Shown here one piece after another: positions 1 to 6,327 of a DNA stretch of 6,327 nt. The DNA comes from Actinomycetota bacterium (GTDB lineage Bacteria; Actinomycetota; UBA4738), in assembly GCA_013816105.1 (NCBI GenBank), contig JACDEY010000069.1, positions 1 to 6,327 of the forward strand, in the 5' to 3' direction. The first letter of the stretch is position 1. The number at the start of each line of letters is the position of its first letter. Made by a program: the position numbers and the translations under genes. The notes below the pieces were generated by a model that ran no database searches, was not told the DNA's origin, and saw nothing but the letters and a program-made list of their open reading frames with translations.

Positions 1-1124
1 GCTTCGTACGGAGCGCTCAGGGACTTCACCATCACGCCCTCATGACCGCGATCCAGGGCCGAGTCGAGGAAGCGGTCGGCCTCCGCGGAGTCGTCGGTGA
101 CGAGACGGCTCACCCGCAGCCGCTCCGGCACTCGATCGGAGAGGACCGCGAAACGCTCTGTTGCCGGAAGGTCGATCAGATCGTCGCCGTCGACGTGAAG
201 GCAGTCGAAGAAGAAGGGTGACAGCGGGACCATCGCGCGAACCTCCTCCACGGAGACCCGGCTCCCGAAGCGACCCATCGTGACCTGGAACGGATGCGGC
301 CGGCCGCCGGCACGCAGGGCGATCGTCTCGCCGTCCAGGATGATCCCCTCCGCCGGCAGCTCCCGCGCAGACTCCACGACCTCCGGAAGCCGCTCCGTCA
401 CGTCCGCGAGGTTCCTGGTGAAGACGCGAACCTCCTCACCCAGACGGTGCACCTGGATTCGCGCGCCGTCGAGCTTCCACTCCACGGCGGCGGGGCGGAT
501 GCGGGCGAAGGCCTCCGGAACGCCGGCGGCCGACTGTGCGAGCATCGGCTGGAGGGGCGTCAGGACGGAGAGGCGGAAGCGAGCGAGGCCCGCCGCGCCC
601 TGGGCCAGCGCCGCTTCGGCCACCGCACCGAGATCTCCGCTCAGCATGTGCGCGCGACGAACGTCGGAGGCCGGGACGCCCGCCGCCTTCGCCAGTGCTT
701 CGATCATGACGCCCGCCTGCGCCCCCTGGCGCAGCTCGCCGGTGAGCAGTGCGAGAAGGAACCGCCGTTCGCGCTCCGTCGCCCGGCCGAAGAGGTCCGT
801 GAGCTCGAGACGGCGCGCGGCCTGCGAGCCGGACCCGCTCATGCTCGCTATCCGGGAAAGCGTCGCGTCCACGTCCAAGAGTCCCATGGTCAGCGTGGAC
901 GATGCCGCTGGCGGAAGGTCTCGCAGGGCCGCCCAGCCGATCCCTATCGATCCCTGCGGGAGCTCGCCCGACAGGTAGGCGACCGCGACGCGGACCTCGT
1001 CCGGGCGAAGGCCCCGCAGGCAGGCGGCCAGGCGCTCGATCTTCTCGAGACGGCTCCGGGTCTCCCCAATAGCGATCGATGCCCGGGCAACCTCCTCGAA
1101 GCGCACCGGAAGATTGTCCGCCAA
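1..1124 (-). CDS. ligB: ATP-dependent DNA ligase, LigB type (3' end beyond window)
   Basis: This enzyme seals nicks in duplex DNA using ATP through a lysine-AMP intermediate; LigB-type ligases are accessory to NAD-dependent LigA and probably act in repair. About 374 codons are visible; the frame is open to position 1. The N-terminal helical domain (about 1-200) contains YLSGELPQ (50-57) and GWAALRDLP (63-71), as I recall from mycobacterial LigB. The nucleotidyltransferase core follows: motif I KLDGAR (adenylated Lys217), TRN (236-238), DGE of motif III (264-266), FFFD of motif IIIa (304-307) and EGVMVK of motif IV (362-367). Motif V and the OB domain lie outside the window. I chose TTG at 1124 because AAGG (1131-1134) sits 6 bases upstream. 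An in-frame GTG at 1106 aligns better with the first Met of remembered mycobacterial LigB but has no clear ribosome site. The gene is divergent from the metallopeptidase. The family call is firm; the exact start is not. Confidence 0.9.
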   Translation of the reverse strand, partial: MADNLPVRFEEVARASIAIGETRSRLEKIERLAACLRGLRPDEVRVAVAYLSGELPQGSIGIGWAALRDLPPAASSTLTMGLLDVDATLSRIASMSGSGSQAARRLELTDLFGRATERERRFLLALLTGELRQGAQAGVMIEALAKAAGVPASDVRRAHMLSGDLGAVAEAALAQGAAGLARFRLSVLTPLQPMLAQSAAGVPEAFARIRPAAVEWKLDGARIQVHRLGEEVRVFTRNLADVTERLPEVVESARELPAEGIILDGETIALRAGGRPHPFQVTMGRFGSRVSVEEVRAMVPLSPFFFDCLHVDGDDLIDLPATERFAVLSDRVPERLRVSRLVTDDSAEADRFLDSALDRGHEGVMVKSLSAPYE

Positions 1125-1132
1125 TCCATGCC

Positions 1133-1162
1133 TTGGTTCGCCGGCGCGCGATCGGGCACAAT
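1133..1162 (+). promoter_or_regulatory. Candidate near-leaderless promoter of the metallopeptidase
   Basis: TTGGTT (1133-1138) and CACAAT (1157-1162) are 18 bases apart, matching the -35 and -10 consensus at 3 and 4 of 6 positions. Initiation about 7 bases after the -10 would fall near 1169, almost on the ATG at 1171. That fits the absence of a clear Shine-Dalgarno sequence before this gene. The gap to the ligase start is only 46 bases (64 if GTG 1106 is used), so the two genes must share this region. The call rests on consensus matching alone. Confidence 0.28.
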
Positions 1163-1170
1163 GAAGAGCG

Positions 1171-2067
1171 ATGAAATGGAAACGAGGATCCGGCCGGACT
1201 CAGATCGAGGACCGGCGCGGACAGGCGGGAGGTTTCGGCGGGTTTGGCAGCCTCGGGGGCTCGGGAGGCGGAGGTGGCTTTCCGCTGCCGCGCGGCGGGG
1301 CCGGGATGGGGCTGGGAGGCCTGGTGCTGCTGGGCGTCATCCTCTTCGCGCTCTTCTCCACGGGCGCCCTCGGTGGCGGAGGGAGTTCTGAGTCCCCGCC
1401 CGGATCCGCTCTGTCGGGCGCGCCCGACGCCCAGTCGGAGCTCGCCGACTTCGTCGCGTTCGTGGTGAACGATATCCAAACGTGGTGGCAGCAGGACTTC
1501 CGCGGAGACGGGCGGACCTACCAGGTGACGAAGCTCGTCCTCTTCGAGGGGGGGACGCAGTCGGGATGCGGGGCCGCCTCGTCGGACACCGGACCCTTTT
1601 ATTGCCCGGTCGATCGGAAGGTGTACCTCGACCTGGACTTCTTCCGCGAGCTACAGAGCCGCTTCCAGGCACCTGGCGACTTCGCCCAGGCCTACGTCAT
1701 CGCACACGAGTTCGGCCACCACGTGCAGACGCTGCTCGGGACCGAGCAGCGCGTCCGCGAGGAGCAGCAACGCAGCCCGAGCGAGGCGAACGAGCTTTCA
1801 GTCCGCATGGAGCTCCAGGCCGACTGCTACGCGGGGGCCTGGGCGAATTCCGCGTACGAGCAGGGCCAGCTCGAGAGCGGGGACCTTCAGGAGGGCCTGG
1901 CCGCGGCATCGGCAGTCGGAGACGATCGGATCCAGCGAGGCGCAGGCGAACGGGTGAATCCGGAGACCTGGACCCATGGGTCCTCGGAACAGCGCGTCCA
2001 GTGGTTTCAGATCGGGTTCGAGGACGGCGAGCCCGGCGACTGCGACACCTTCAGCGCGAGCATCTGA
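1171..2067 (+). CDS. ypfJ: Neutral zinc metallopeptidase, YpfJ family, membrane-anchored
   Basis: This is a predicted zinc-dependent peptidase of the YpfJ / neutral zinc metallopeptidase family; its physiological substrate is unknown. The 298 residues start with MKWKRG...VEDRRG-like sequence (here QIEDRRG), typical of the family, which supports ATG 1171. A glycine-rich stretch (17-50) is followed by one membrane helix (about 48-67), then a short Ser/Pro/Gly linker and the catalytic domain. The zinc site is HEFGH at 179-183 (His179 and His183 bind zinc, Glu180 is catalytic); the third ligand is probably Glu214 in ELQAD. Cysteines at 133, 145, 219 and 291 could form disulfides, consistent with an extracytoplasmic domain. 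Length is close to E. coli YpfJ (287 as I recall). The gene ends tail to tail with the Cys-rich small gene, 9 bases between stops. No neighbour points to a pathway. Confidence 0.93.
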   Translation: MKWKRGSGRTQIEDRRGQAGGFGGFGSLGGSGGGGGFPLPRGGAGMGLGGLVLLGVILFALFSTGALGGGGSSESPPGSALSGAPDAQSELADFVAFVVNDIQTWWQQDFRGDGRTYQVTKLVLFEGGTQSGCGAASSDTGPFYCPVDRKVYLDLDFFRELQSRFQAPGDFAQAYVIAHEFGHHVQTLLGTEQRVREEQQRSPSEANELSVRMELQADCYAGAWANSAYEQGQLESGDLQEGLAAASAVGDDRIQRGAGERVNPETWTHGSSEQRVQWFQIGFEDGEPGDCDTFSASI

Positions 2068-2080
2068 GTCGGTAACTCAG
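2064..2080. terminator. Inverted repeat holding both convergent stop codons, possible weak bidirectional terminator
   Basis: CTGAGT (2064-2069) and ACTCAG (2075-2080) form a perfect 6-bp stem with a 5-base loop. The TGA of the metallopeptidase (2065-2067) and the TGA of the small minus-strand gene (complement of 2077-2079) lie symmetrically in the two arms. Its position between convergent genes suits a shared terminator, but the stem is short and has no U-tract on either strand. Part of the symmetry may simply come from two TGA stops facing each other. Confidence 0.3.
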
Positions 2081-2244
2081 GCGGTCTGGTTCAGCCGTTC
2101 CTGCGCCTTCTGACGCCCCTCCTCCGGAAGGTCCTCGATCTTCGTTCCGTGGGTCTGGCAGCACTTCCCGTCCTCGGAGGCGTGTTCCTGGTAGGTGCGG
2201 CCGTCGCAGCACCAACCGTGGCTGTCATCGACATGGCTTGTCAT
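2077..2244 (-). CDS. Small Cys/His-rich protein of unknown function (55 aa)
   Basis: I do not recognise this family. The 55-residue, acidic, hydrophilic protein has no signal peptide or membrane segment. Two CC pairs (Cys12-13 and Cys28-29) are flanked by His4, His9, His21 and His32, giving the pattern GWCCDG-x12-CCxxHG; this suggests a small metal-binding (zinc or iron) fold. The last 20 residues (about 36-55) look like a charged amphipathic helix. The start at ATG 2244 is well supported: AGGGAGGGAGG (complement of 2249-2259) ends 4 bases before it. The frame stays open upstream to 2355, but that extension overlaps the ABC-F gene and lacks a ribosome site. It lies 65 bases downstream of ABC-F on the same strand, so co-transcription is possible. 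A strong ribosome site and biased residue composition argue for a real gene. Confidence 0.68.
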   Translation of the reverse strand: MTSHVDDSHGWCCDGRTYQEHASEDGKCCQTHGTKIEDLPEEGRQKAQERLNQTA

Positions 2245-2248
2245 GGCT

Positions 2249-2259
2249 CCTCCCTCCCT
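2249..2259 (-). promoter_or_regulatory. Strong ribosome binding site fixing the small protein start
   Basis: The minus strand reads AGGGAGGGAGG followed by AGCC and ATG at 2244, two overlapping Shine-Dalgarno cores at 4 and 8 bases from the start. This selects the 55-codon version over the 92-codon frame that begins inside the ABC-F gene. It is the strongest ribosome site in the window along with that of ABC-F. Confidence 0.65.
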
Positions 2260-2309
2260 GAGTTCGTCCTTCTCTACCCTACCGGGGGGCACCGGGAAAC
2301 CGGCACTCC

Positions 2310-3959
<1,650 letters not shown>

Positions 3960-3964
3960 GGGTG

Positions 3965-3970
3965 CCTCCC
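3965..3970 (-). promoter_or_regulatory. Ribosome binding site fixing the ABC-F GTG start
   Basis: The minus strand reads GGGAGG then CACCC and GTG at 3959, an almost ideal Shine-Dalgarno sequence and spacing. It decides in favour of GTG 3959 over the in-frame TTG at 4022, which would add 21 Pro/Arg-rich residues foreign to the family N-terminus. Confidence 0.7.
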
Positions 3971-4000
3971 GAGAGGTGGAAGGGGGGTCTGCCGGCCGGC

Positions 4001-4017
4001 GCCCCGGTTCCCGGGGC
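4001..4017 (-). promoter_or_regulatory. GC-rich stem-loop in the ABC-F leader
   Basis: GCCCCGG (4001-4007) and CCGGGGC (4011-4017) form a perfect 7-bp all-GC stem with a 3-base loop. It lies 42-58 bases upstream of the ABC-F GTG and would be in its 5' leader. It is directly followed (in ABC-F direction) by the 10-base palindrome GCCGGCCGGC (3991-4000). No U-tract follows, so it is not a classic intrinsic terminator. A translational or attenuation role is inference; hairpins also arise by chance in GC-rich DNA. Confidence 0.33.
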
Positions 4018-4028
4018 AGCAAGGAAGC

Positions 4029-4048
4029 GAGGGCTCATGGAGGCCCTC
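4029..4048 (-). promoter_or_regulatory. Second stem-loop in the ABC-F leader
   Basis: GAGGGC (4029-4034) and GCCCTC (4043-4048) form a perfect 6-bp stem with an 8-base loop, 11 bases from the 4001-4017 hairpin. On the minus strand the loop holds CTCCATGA, so an ATG at 4038 would be presented in the loop. That ATG opens a frame overlapping the ABC-F start out of register until 3529, not a short leader peptide. The rest of the 202-base gap between ABC-F and the VOC gene shows one TATCCT -10 candidate (complement of 4090-4095) for ABC-F, with no convincing -35. I see no convincing promoter for the VOC gene. Confidence 0.3.
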
Positions 4049-4161
4049 AGCCGAGCAGGTGGGCGTTCCCGTTACATCGTGACTTCCGAAGGATAGCGCA
4101 CGCCGGCGCGAGCGGTCTCCGGGATTTGCCAAAGCTCCCTCGGTCGGTCAAGGATCTCTCC

Positions 4162-4518
4162 ATGCCGAGCAGGTGGTACACAGTGGTGATCGACAGCGCC
4201 GACCCGGCGTCGCTGGCGCGGTTCTGGGCCGCGGCTCTCGACTACCAGGTCGTCTACAGCGCGCCGGACGAGGTGGTCGTCGCCAAGGACGAGGACACCT
4301 ATCCGGGGTTGGTCTTCGTGCCGGTGCCGGAAGGCAAGACTGTCAAGAACAGGCTGCACATCGATCTCAACCCGGACGACCAGCAAGCCGAGGTGGAGCG
4401 ACTCCAGGGTCTCGGCGCCCAACCGGTGGACGTCGGTCAGGGGGATGTTTCCTGGGTAGTCATGGCCGACCCGGAAGGCAACGAGTTCTGCGTCCTTCGA
4501 GCACGCGAGCAGCCATAG
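4162..4518 (+). CDS. Glyoxalase-like VOC superfamily protein, single domain
   Basis: This 118-residue cytoplasmic protein belongs to the vicinal oxygen chelate superfamily, most like the Glyoxalase_6 group common in actinobacteria. Visible features are the first beta-alpha module (WYTVVIDSADPASLARFWAAALDYQVV, residues 5-31), a middle strand LHIDLNPDD (about 71-79) carrying the usual His, a helix with VERLQGLGA, and the end motif VMADPEGNEFCVL (about 101-113), typical of the fold. The chain is complete for one VOC domain, which normally dimerises. The specific reaction is unknown; homologues include uncharacterised lyases, dioxygenases and drug-binding proteins. ATG 4162 is chosen for AAGGA (4150-4154), 7 bases upstream; the longer frame from 3769 runs antisense through ABC-F. 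It is divergent from ABC-F by 202 bases and convergent with marR, 6 bases between stops. Confidence 0.9.
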   Translation: MPSRWYTVVIDSADPASLARFWAAALDYQVVYSAPDEVVVAKDEDTYPGLVFVPVPEGKTVKNRLHIDLNPDDQQAEVERLQGLGAQPVDVGQGDVSWVVMADPEGNEFCVLRAREQP

Positions 4519-4524
4519 GGAACG

Positions 4525-5028
4525 TCAACCGTCGAGGCGTTCGGCCATGATCCGGTCAACTGCCGAGACGAGATCCTCCATGAGGGACGCCATCCTCTCG
4601 CGATCCCGCTCGGAGAACTCCGCGAGCAGCGCTCGCATGATCGTCCGCCGGTGCTCTTCATGGGCGGCGTACCGGCGTCGTCCCCGTGGCGTCGCCGCGG
4701 CCATCACGCAGCGAGCGTCGTCGGTCGCCCGCGTCCGCTCGGCCAGCCCGGCCGAAACCAGCGAATCCACCACCCGCGTCGCCGTTGACGCGTCGACGCG
4801 CAGAGCCGATGCCAGCTCGCTCATCCGCCATCCCGTACGCTGGATGAGGAACTCGAGGCCATCGAGCTGCGAGGTGTCGAGCGGCTCGCGCTCGGTTGCC
4901 TGAGCCCGTTCCCGGAGCTGGCGGGAGCAGCGACGAAGCTCGCGCCAGGCCGCGGCCACCCTACCGGCGGCATCCACTTCGGTGGGGCCGGAGACCGTGC
5001 CTCGGGGAGACCGCAAGAGACGTGTCAT
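4525..5028 (-). CDS. MarR-family transcriptional regulator
   Basis: A 167-residue winged-helix DNA-binding protein of the MarR family, expected to act as a dimer that represses nearby genes until a small phenolic, drug or oxidant ligand binds. The N-terminal dimerisation helix is about 20-45, the winged helix about 50-120: helix-turn-helix at 68-92 ([20 protein letters not shown]), and a wing with the family D-x-R pattern (DDAR, 103-106) followed by TPRGRR. Helices 121-160 complete the dimer interface. Cys34 and Cys107 are the only cysteines, so thiol sensing is possible but unsupported. ATG 5028 has no Shine-Dalgarno sequence; a TAGAAT -10 at 5042-5047 would give a leader of about 7 bases. 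The frame extends upstream to 5898, but that part is antisense to the exporter. It is divergent from the exporter, its likely target. Confidence 0.92.
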   Translation of the reverse strand: MTRLLRSPRGTVSGPTEVDAAGRVAAAWRELRRCSRQLRERAQATEREPLDTSQLDGLEFLIQRTGWRMSELASALRVDASTATRVVDSLVSAGLAERTRATDDARCVMAAATPRGRRRYAAHEEHRRTIMRALLAEFSERDRERMASLMEDLVSAVDRIMAERLDG

Positions 5029-5037
5029 GGCGATTGG

Positions 5038-5050
5038 TTGTATTCTACAA
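5038..5050. promoter_or_regulatory. Palindromic operator candidate for the MarR regulator
   Basis: TTGTA-TTC-TACAA is a perfect inverted repeat (5-bp arms, 3-base centre), AT-rich in a GC-rich background. It sits in the narrow divergent gap between the regulator and the exporter. MarR proteins bind short palindromes of about this size, often with TTG and CAA ends. It covers the likely -10 of the regulator, so binding would block that promoter and probably the exporter too. Binding is inferred from position and symmetry. Confidence 0.6.
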
Positions 5051-6327
5051 GTATCGACGCGCCACAAGCCATCGCCTCGCCCAACGGCTCGGAGCACCGG
5101 ACCGAAACGGGCGGCCCGAGCCTCACCCATCGCGAGGTGCTGATCGTCTTCGCCGGACTCGCCAGCGGGATGTTCCTGGCGGCCCTCGATCAGACGATCG
5201 TGGCCACAGCACTGCCCACCATCGTCGGAGAGCTGGGGGGCCTGTCGCAGCTGTCGTGGGTGGTGACCGCCTACCTGCTCACCTCCACCGTCGCGGTTCC
5301 GCTGTACGGCAAGATCAGCGACCTGCTCGGCCGCCGGATAGTGTTTCAGGCTGCCATCGCCATCTTCCTGGCCGGGTCGGCCCTCGCCGGGCTCGCCCAG
5401 GACATGCTCCAGCTCGTGGCGGCTCGGGGGATCCAGGGCCTGGGTGCTGGCGGACTGATAGCCATGACCCTCACGATCATCGGGGACGTGGTGTCGCCCC
5501 GAGACCGCGGTCGCTACCAGGGGTACATTGGGTCGGTGTTCGCCCTCGCAAGCGTGGGCGGTCCGTTGCTCGGTGGGTTCTTCTCCGACCACCTGAGCTG
5601 GCGATGGATTTTCTTCATCAACATCCCTATCGGGGCCGTCGCCCTGGTCGTGACGTCCAGGGTTCTCCGCCTGCCCTTCGTCCGGCAACAACGCCGGATC
5701 GACTACCTGGGAGCCGCGCTCCTCGTCGTGTCTGTTACCTGCCTGCTGCTGGTCGCCGTGTGGGGCGGCAACGAGTTCGCGTGGGCCTCCCCGGCCATCG
5801 CCTCGCTTGCCGCGGTCGGCCTCCTGGTCCTCGCCCTGTTCGTGATCTGGGAGCGGCGAGCGCCCGAGCCCATCCTCCCGTTCCGGCTCTTCGCCCAACC
5901 GGTCTTCTCCGTGGTAATGGGCCTGAGCGTCATCGCCGGCATGATCCTGTTCGGCAGCCTGGTGTTCTTGCCGGTGTTCCTCCAGACGGTGGTCGGCCTC
6001 TCGGCGACGAACTCCGGGATGCTCCTCCTCCCCCTGATGGGCGCCCTGGTGATCATGGCCACCGTCTCGGGGCGCGTGATCTCCGCGACCGGCCGCTACC
6101 GTCCATGGCCCATCGCCGGCACGGCTCTCGCTGCCATCGGCGTCTTCCTGTTGAGCCGGCTGGGTGTGGACTCCGGCCAGCTCGCGGCGTCCGTCGCCAT
6201 GGCCGTCCTCGGAATGGGCGTCGGCATGGTCATGCCGGTCATCGTTCTGGCGGTCCAGAACTCCGTTGACCAGCGCGACCTCGGAACGGCCACCTCGGCC
6301 GTGAACTTCTTCCGCTCGATCGGGGGA
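5038..6327 (+). CDS. DHA2-family MFS drug exporter, EmrB/QacA type (3' end beyond window)
   Basis: This is a proton-coupled multidrug exporter of the inner membrane, 14-helix DHA2 group. 430 codons are visible and about 12 hydrophobic segments can be counted; the final two helices and tail lie past the window. Motifs: D1 [16 protein letters not shown] (47-62, Asp51), motif [11 protein letters not shown] (91-100), motif [11 protein letters not shown] (130-139), motif [14 protein letters not shown] (169-181), and [10 protein letters not shown] near helix 10. Helix 1 begins at about 34; the preceding SLTHRE resembles the conserved tail of homologues, so translation must begin upstream of 5122. 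The only usual in-frame start there is TTG 5038, inside the palindrome and without a ribosome site; GTG 5137 would remove the tail, and the first ATG (5170) lies within helix 1. Divergent from marR, which probably represses it. Function is confident, the start is not, and the substrate is unknown. Confidence 0.92.
   Translation, partial: MYSTSIDAPQAIASPNGSEHRTETGGPSLTHREVLIVFAGLASGMFLAALDQTIVATALPTIVGELGGLSQLSWVVTAYLLTSTVAVPLYGKISDLLGRRIVFQAAIAIFLAGSALAGLAQDMLQLVAARGIQGLGAGGLIAMTLTIIGDVVSPRDRGRYQGYIGSVFALASVGGPLLGGFFSDHLSWRWIFFINIPIGAVALVVTSRVLRLPFVRQQRRIDYLGAALLVVSVTCLLLVAVWGGNEFAWASPAIASLAAVGLLVLALFVIWERRAPEPILPFRLFAQPVFSVVMGLSVIAGMILFGSLVFLPVFLQTVVGLSATNSGMLLLPLMGALVIMATVSGRVISATGRYRPWPIAGTALAAIGVFLLSRLGVDSGQLAASVAMAVLGMGVGMVMPVIVLAVQNSVDQRDLGTATSAVNFFRSIGG
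5042..5069 (-). promoter_or_regulatory. Candidate promoter of the marR gene
   Basis: The minus strand has TAGAAT (5047-5042), 5 of 6 matches to the -10 consensus, inside the palindrome. GCTTGT (5069-5064) is a weak -35, 16 bases upstream. Transcription would start near 5035, about 7 bases before ATG 5028, which fits the missing ribosome site. On the plus strand TATTCT (5041-5046) is an overlapping -10 candidate for the exporter, without a clear -35. Confidence 0.38.

Noticed and set aside
1219..1320. Glycine-codon-rich repetitive DNA that could look like a tandem repeat
   Set aside because: It encodes the flexible Gly-rich segment common before the membrane helix of this peptidase family; no regular repeat unit is present.
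294..1391. A 365-codon plus-strand frame antisense to the ligase
   Set aside because: Composition is Arg/Ala-rich with no recognisable motif, and the opposite strand holds all the ligase motifs without interruption.
436..1479. A 347-codon minus-strand frame across the ligase and the metallopeptidase N-terminus
   Set aside because: Its translation is low-complexity Arg/Gly/Pro-rich, it overlaps the true ligase frame out of register and is antisense to the peptidase; it is a product of high GC.
2286..2305. Short CCGG/CCGG inverted repeat with a 4-base loop between ABC-F and the small gene
   Set aside because: Only 4 bp, expected often by chance in this composition, and no U-tract follows.
5029..5898. 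A 290-codon upstream extension of the MarR frame, giving a 457-residue product
   Set aside because: This part is antisense to the exporter and rich in Gly, Asp, Glu and Arg. A normal-length MarR protein begins at ATG 5028.
4896..6269. A 457-codon plus-strand frame overlapping the exporter
   Set aside because: It is Arg/Pro/Gly-rich shadow sequence; the exporter motifs and hydrophobic segments are all in the frame starting at 5038.

Overview
The window is high-GC DNA (roughly two-thirds GC by eye), with strong GC bias at third codon positions and long spurious antisense reading frames. Gene content suggests a high-GC actinobacterium or a close relative: a LigB-type ATP-dependent DNA ligase, GTG and TTG starts, near-leaderless promoters, and a divergent MarR / 14-helix drug-exporter pair. 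This placement is inference; no rRNA or other phylogenetic marker is present.

Layout from left to right. (1) 1-1124, minus: the N-terminal two-thirds or so of an ATP-dependent DNA ligase, cut by the left edge. (2) 1171-2067, plus: a membrane-anchored neutral zinc metallopeptidase of the YpfJ family, divergent from the ligase across 46 bases. (3) 2077-2244, minus: a 55-residue Cys/His-rich protein of unknown function, meeting the peptidase tail to tail. (4) 2310-3959, minus: an ABC-F protein with two ATPase domains, 65 bases upstream of the small protein and on the same strand. (5) 3960-4161: a 202-base divergent intergenic region with two perfect inverted repeats in the ABC-F leader. (6) 4162-4518, plus: a single-domain glyoxalase-like (VOC) protein. 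(7) 4525-5028, minus: a MarR-family regulator. (8) 5038-6327, plus: a DHA2-family (EmrB/QacA-like) exporter, running off the right edge.

The clearest functional unit is the MarR/exporter pair. The starts are divergent and only 9 bases apart, and a perfect palindrome TTGTA-TTC-TACAA lies there, covering a TAGAAT -10 candidate for the regulator. This looks like an autoregulated, ligand-relieved efflux switch. Together with the ABC-F protein (family members often protect ribosomes from antibiotics) and the VOC protein (a fold that also serves in antibiotic-binding proteins), the right half has a possible drug-response flavour, but the sequence does not prove it. The left half (ligase, peptidase) looks like ordinary housekeeping or accessory content.

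I see no rRNA, tRNA, CRISPR array, insertion sequence or attachment site, and no compelling new multi-gene system. The points most worth checking are the Cys-rich small protein, the non-canonical EAHLD motif in the first ABC-F domain, the structured ABC-F leader, and the unusual exporter start overlapping the palindrome.
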